Source: Photobacterium angustum | Lineage (GTDB): Bacteria; Pseudomonadota; Gammaproteobacteria; Enterobacterales; Vibrionaceae | Reading direction: 5' to 3' | NCBI RefSeq assembly: GCF_003026365.1 | Contig: NZ_PYOM01000029.1 | Span: 1 to 53,599 of the forward strand | Length of the DNA: 53,599 bases | In this document: positions 52,192 to 53,599 of the stretch, piece after piece | How the letters are laid out: every line of letters starts with the position of its first letter | How positions within the stretch are numbered: the stretch's first letter is position 1 | Notes under the pieces: generated by a model | Told to the model about the DNA's origin: nothing | The model's input: the letters and a program-made list of their open reading frames with translations, nothing else | The model's database searches: none | Program-made: the position numbers and the translations under genes

Positions 52192-52404
52192 ATGTCTAAT
52201 AAAACACTTGGTTTAGTAAAATGGTTTAACGAAGAGAAAGGTTTTGGTTTTCTAACTCAAGACAATGGCGGCGCTGACGTCTTCGTTCACTTCCGTGCCA
52301 TCGCTTCAGAAGGGTTTAAAACCTTAGCTGAAGGTCAGAAAGTCTCATTTGACGTAGAGCAAGGCCAGAAAGGTCTGCAAGCGGCAAATGTGGTTGGTCT
52401 GTAA
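52192..52404 (+). CDS. Cold-shock protein (CspA family), copy 2
   Basis: 70 residues. RNP1 KGFGFLTQ and RNP2 VFVHF as in other CspA proteins. TAAGGGACAC ribosome binding region 4 bases upstream of the ATG. Differs from copy 3 only at residue 68 (Val here, Ile there), so the two are a very recent duplication or are kept identical by gene conversion. It has its own leader of about 170 bases that is duplicated with it. Confidence 0.95.
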   Translation: MSNKTLGLVKWFNEEKGFGFLTQDNGGADVFVHFRAIASEGFKTLAEGQKVSFDVEQGQKGLQAANVVGL

Positions 52405-52564
52405 AGACTGACGATCAGGTAGCGGCGTCGCTGCTAACTGAACATCTACTAGGGTGTTTAACTAAAGAAGATATTAGTTAAATGTCTTACTTGCTGAAAA
52501 TTGAAATTTGTCATCTTTTTCGTAGAAGAAAACTGTTTATCGCTGCATTTATGTTGTTTTATCC

Positions 52565-52654
52565 GTGTTTCCCTTTGCTTTATCGATAGTTCAAACATCG
52601 TTATTTCGGCCGTCGCGTGTTGCGACACCTCAATGAAATACATATAAGGGACAC
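52565..52654 (+). promoter_or_regulatory. csp-3 leader with RBS-complementary element
   Basis: GTGTTTCCCTTT (52565-52576) against AAGGGACAC (52646-52654), the same pairing as in the csp-2 leader. Confidence 0.55.
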
Positions 52655-52657
52655 ATA

Positions 52658-52870
52658 ATGTCTAATAAAACACTTGGTTTAGTAAAATGGTTTAACGAAG
52701 AGAAAGGTTTTGGTTTTCTAACTCAAGACAATGGCGGCGCTGACGTCTTTGTTCACTTCCGTGCCATCGCTTCAGAAGGGTTTAAAACCTTAGCTGAAGG
52801 TCAGAAAGTTTCATTTGACGTAGAGCAAGGCCAAAAAGGTCTGCAAGCGGCAAATGTTATCGGGCTATAA
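52658..52870 (+). CDS. Cold-shock protein (CspA family), copy 3
   Basis: 70 residues, identical to copy 2 except Ile68 for Val68. Same RNP1 and RNP2 motifs, same leader. Unlike copy 2 it is followed by a good Rho-independent terminator, so a transcript from the copy-2 promoter may read through both genes. Confidence 0.95.
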   Translation: MSNKTLGLVKWFNEEKGFGFLTQDNGGADVFVHFRAIASEGFKTLAEGQKVSFDVEQGQKGLQAANVIGL

Positions 52871-52891
52871 GTTTATCTGCTGATAAGCATG

Positions 52892-52918
52892 AAATGCTGG
52901 CTAAGGCCGGCATTTTTT
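52892..52918 (+). terminator. Terminator of the csp cluster
   Basis: A 10-bp stem (52892-52901 with 52906-52915, one T-G pair), TAAG loop, T6 tract. Confidence 0.88.
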
Positions 52919-52988
52919 ATATCTGTAATTTGGCGTCATTGATTGCGATGTAATACGCACGATATTAATTTTATGAATGGAATGACAT

Positions 52989-53019
52989 AAAAAAATCCCC
53001 ACTCAAAGAGCGAGGATTT
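52989..53019 (-). terminator. Terminator of the decarboxylase gene
   Basis: A 12-bp stem on the minus-strand RNA (52993-53004 with 53008-53019, two G-U pairs), 3-base loop, T tract opposite 52989-52995. Confidence 0.85.
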
Positions 53020-53046
53020 AGGTAGTCACGTTATCGACTTAGTCGA

Positions 53047-53599
53047 TTATAGAGCGTCTTTTTTGATACAAAGAACGTGGTATTTACCGTCTTCGATCTC
53101 TGCGCCTTCAGTTTCGTGTTCGAAACCTGGGAATTCTGCATCCCATGCTTCTAGTGCTTTCAAGTACTGGATTTGAGGACTTGTTTCGTCACCGAAGTTT
53201 TCACCACCCATTAGCATTGGGATGCCTGGTGGGTAAGGGATAACAGAGTTCGCTGCAACACGACCCACTAGCTTGTCAGAAGGTACTAGCTCAACTTCAT
53301 CAGATACGACGAACTGGTAAGCAGTACGTGGTTTCACTTCCATTACAGGAAGGCTTGAGTAAGCATGGTTTAGTACTTGGCTTGGGTTATGGCGAACTAG
53401 GTATTCAAACATCTTGTTACCTAGATCTTTAAGACCAAGACCTTTGTACACTTCTGGTGCTGATGCAACTAGCTCAGGTAATAGTGTTTCGATATCTGCG
53501 TTAGCATCGTAGTGACGCTTGAATGACAACAATGTGTTGATCAATGTGTCACGCTTACCTTTAGTAATACCCATTGAGAATAGGAACATTACTTGGAAG
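53047..53599 (-). CDS. adiA: Orn/Lys/Arg decarboxylase, C-terminal part (AdiA-like), truncated by window edge
   Basis: About 184 C-terminal residues of a PLP-dependent fold-type I amino acid decarboxylase; the frame is still open at 53599, so the PLP-binding Lys lies outside the window. The blocks GITKGKRDTLINTLLSFKRHYDAN, NSVIPYPPGIPMLMGGENFG and FPGFEHETEGAEIEDGKYHVLCIKK match E. coli AdiA, the inducible arginine decarboxylase of acid resistance, much better than CadA. An ornithine-specific relative cannot be excluded. If it is AdiA, it makes agmatine and consumes protons. Confidence 0.85.
   Translation of the reverse strand, partial: FQVMFLFSMGITKGKRDTLINTLLSFKRHYDANADIETLLPELVASAPEVYKGLGLKDLGNKMFEYLVRHNPSQVLNHAYSSLPVMEVKPRTAYQFVVSDEVELVPSDKLVGRVAANSVIPYPPGIPMLMGGENFGDETSPQIQYLKALEAWDAEFPGFEHETEGAEIEDGKYHVLCIKKDAL

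Larger units (their letters stand above)
52020..52404 (+). repeat. csp tandem duplication, unit A (leader plus gene)
   Basis: 385 bases from the start of the csp-2 leader to its stop codon that recur almost unchanged at 52486-52870, offset 466 bases. Only scattered point differences are visible, including silent changes. Confidence 0.93.
52486..52870 (+). repeat. csp tandem duplication, unit B (leader plus gene)
   Basis: Second copy of the 52020-52404 segment. Differences seen in the leader: CGCTG to TGCTG at the left edge, CTTTCTCGA to CTTTATCGA, and CGCATG to CGCGTG. The last change is in the loop of the small stem. Both RBS-complementary elements are unchanged. Confidence 0.93.

Overview
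The window reads as chromosomal DNA of a moderately AT-rich gammaproteobacterium of the Vibrionaceae, most likely Photobacterium or a close relative. The basis is close similarity of the housekeeping proteins to their E. coli and Vibrio counterparts (IlvC, IlvY, Rep, Rho, GppA, RhlB, UspA, UspB, Fre), an ilvY-ilvC-ubiK-vexBAR order that I recall from Vibrio cholerae, and a long UbiD with an internally repeated C-terminal part. The genus is inference; no rRNA gene is present. I found no IS element, prophage, integrase or CRISPR array. Accessory character is limited to a few single genes and to unusual repeat and leader structures.

Layout. 1-180: tRNA-Trp with its terminator. 188-3945: an S-adenosylhomocysteine-hydrolase-like gene behind ilvY, divergent from ilvC. 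4013-13724: ubiK, then two neighbouring RND efflux systems on the minus strand (a vexRAB-type locus and an AcrAB/HAE1-type pair). 14035-16549: rep and a cytochrome c5. 16778-17384: a stringent-type promoter and an Arg-His-Pro-His-Pro tRNA operon, whose last tRNA runs into about four degenerate 131-bp tandem repeats, each made of a tRNA 3' remnant plus a terminator hairpin (17352-17903). 18412-23741: a peptide-type ABC importer operon. 23801-27890: a lipoprotein gene bracketed by twin terminators, a YjiH-type membrane protein and a His-rich protein. 28082-33768: a candidate 26-residue gene, then gorA, rlmJ, prlC and an orphan pseudopilin.

33845-38573 is the conserved gppA-rhlB / trxA-rho divergent block. 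A secreted helical protein of unknown function, ubiD, a [2Fe-2S] ferredoxin and fre follow (38701-42810). Then come an EamA transporter, uspA divergent from ftnA-uspB, an MscS-type channel, a YhiN-type flavoprotein, and a LysR / isochorismatase-fold / FUSC exporter unit (42875-50897). The right end (51211-52870) holds three cold-shock genes, two of them an almost exact 466-bp-period tandem duplication, with two overlapping tiny ORFs between the first and second. The 3' end of an AdiA-type amino acid decarboxylase gene runs off the right edge.

How the parts fit. Branched-chain amino acid synthesis (IlvC under IlvY) and ubiquinone synthesis (UbiD, UbiK) sit beside redox and stress functions (GorA, TrxA, Fre, UspA, UspB, FtnA), RNA-level control (Rho, RhlB, Csp) and envelope export (RND pumps, FUSC, EamA). 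The most unusual features are the tRNA-Pro/terminator tandem array, which recalls the tyrT repeats of E. coli; the csp leaders, which all carry a segment complementary to their own ribosome binding site; and the translationally coupled mini-ORFs behind a large AT-rich hairpin.
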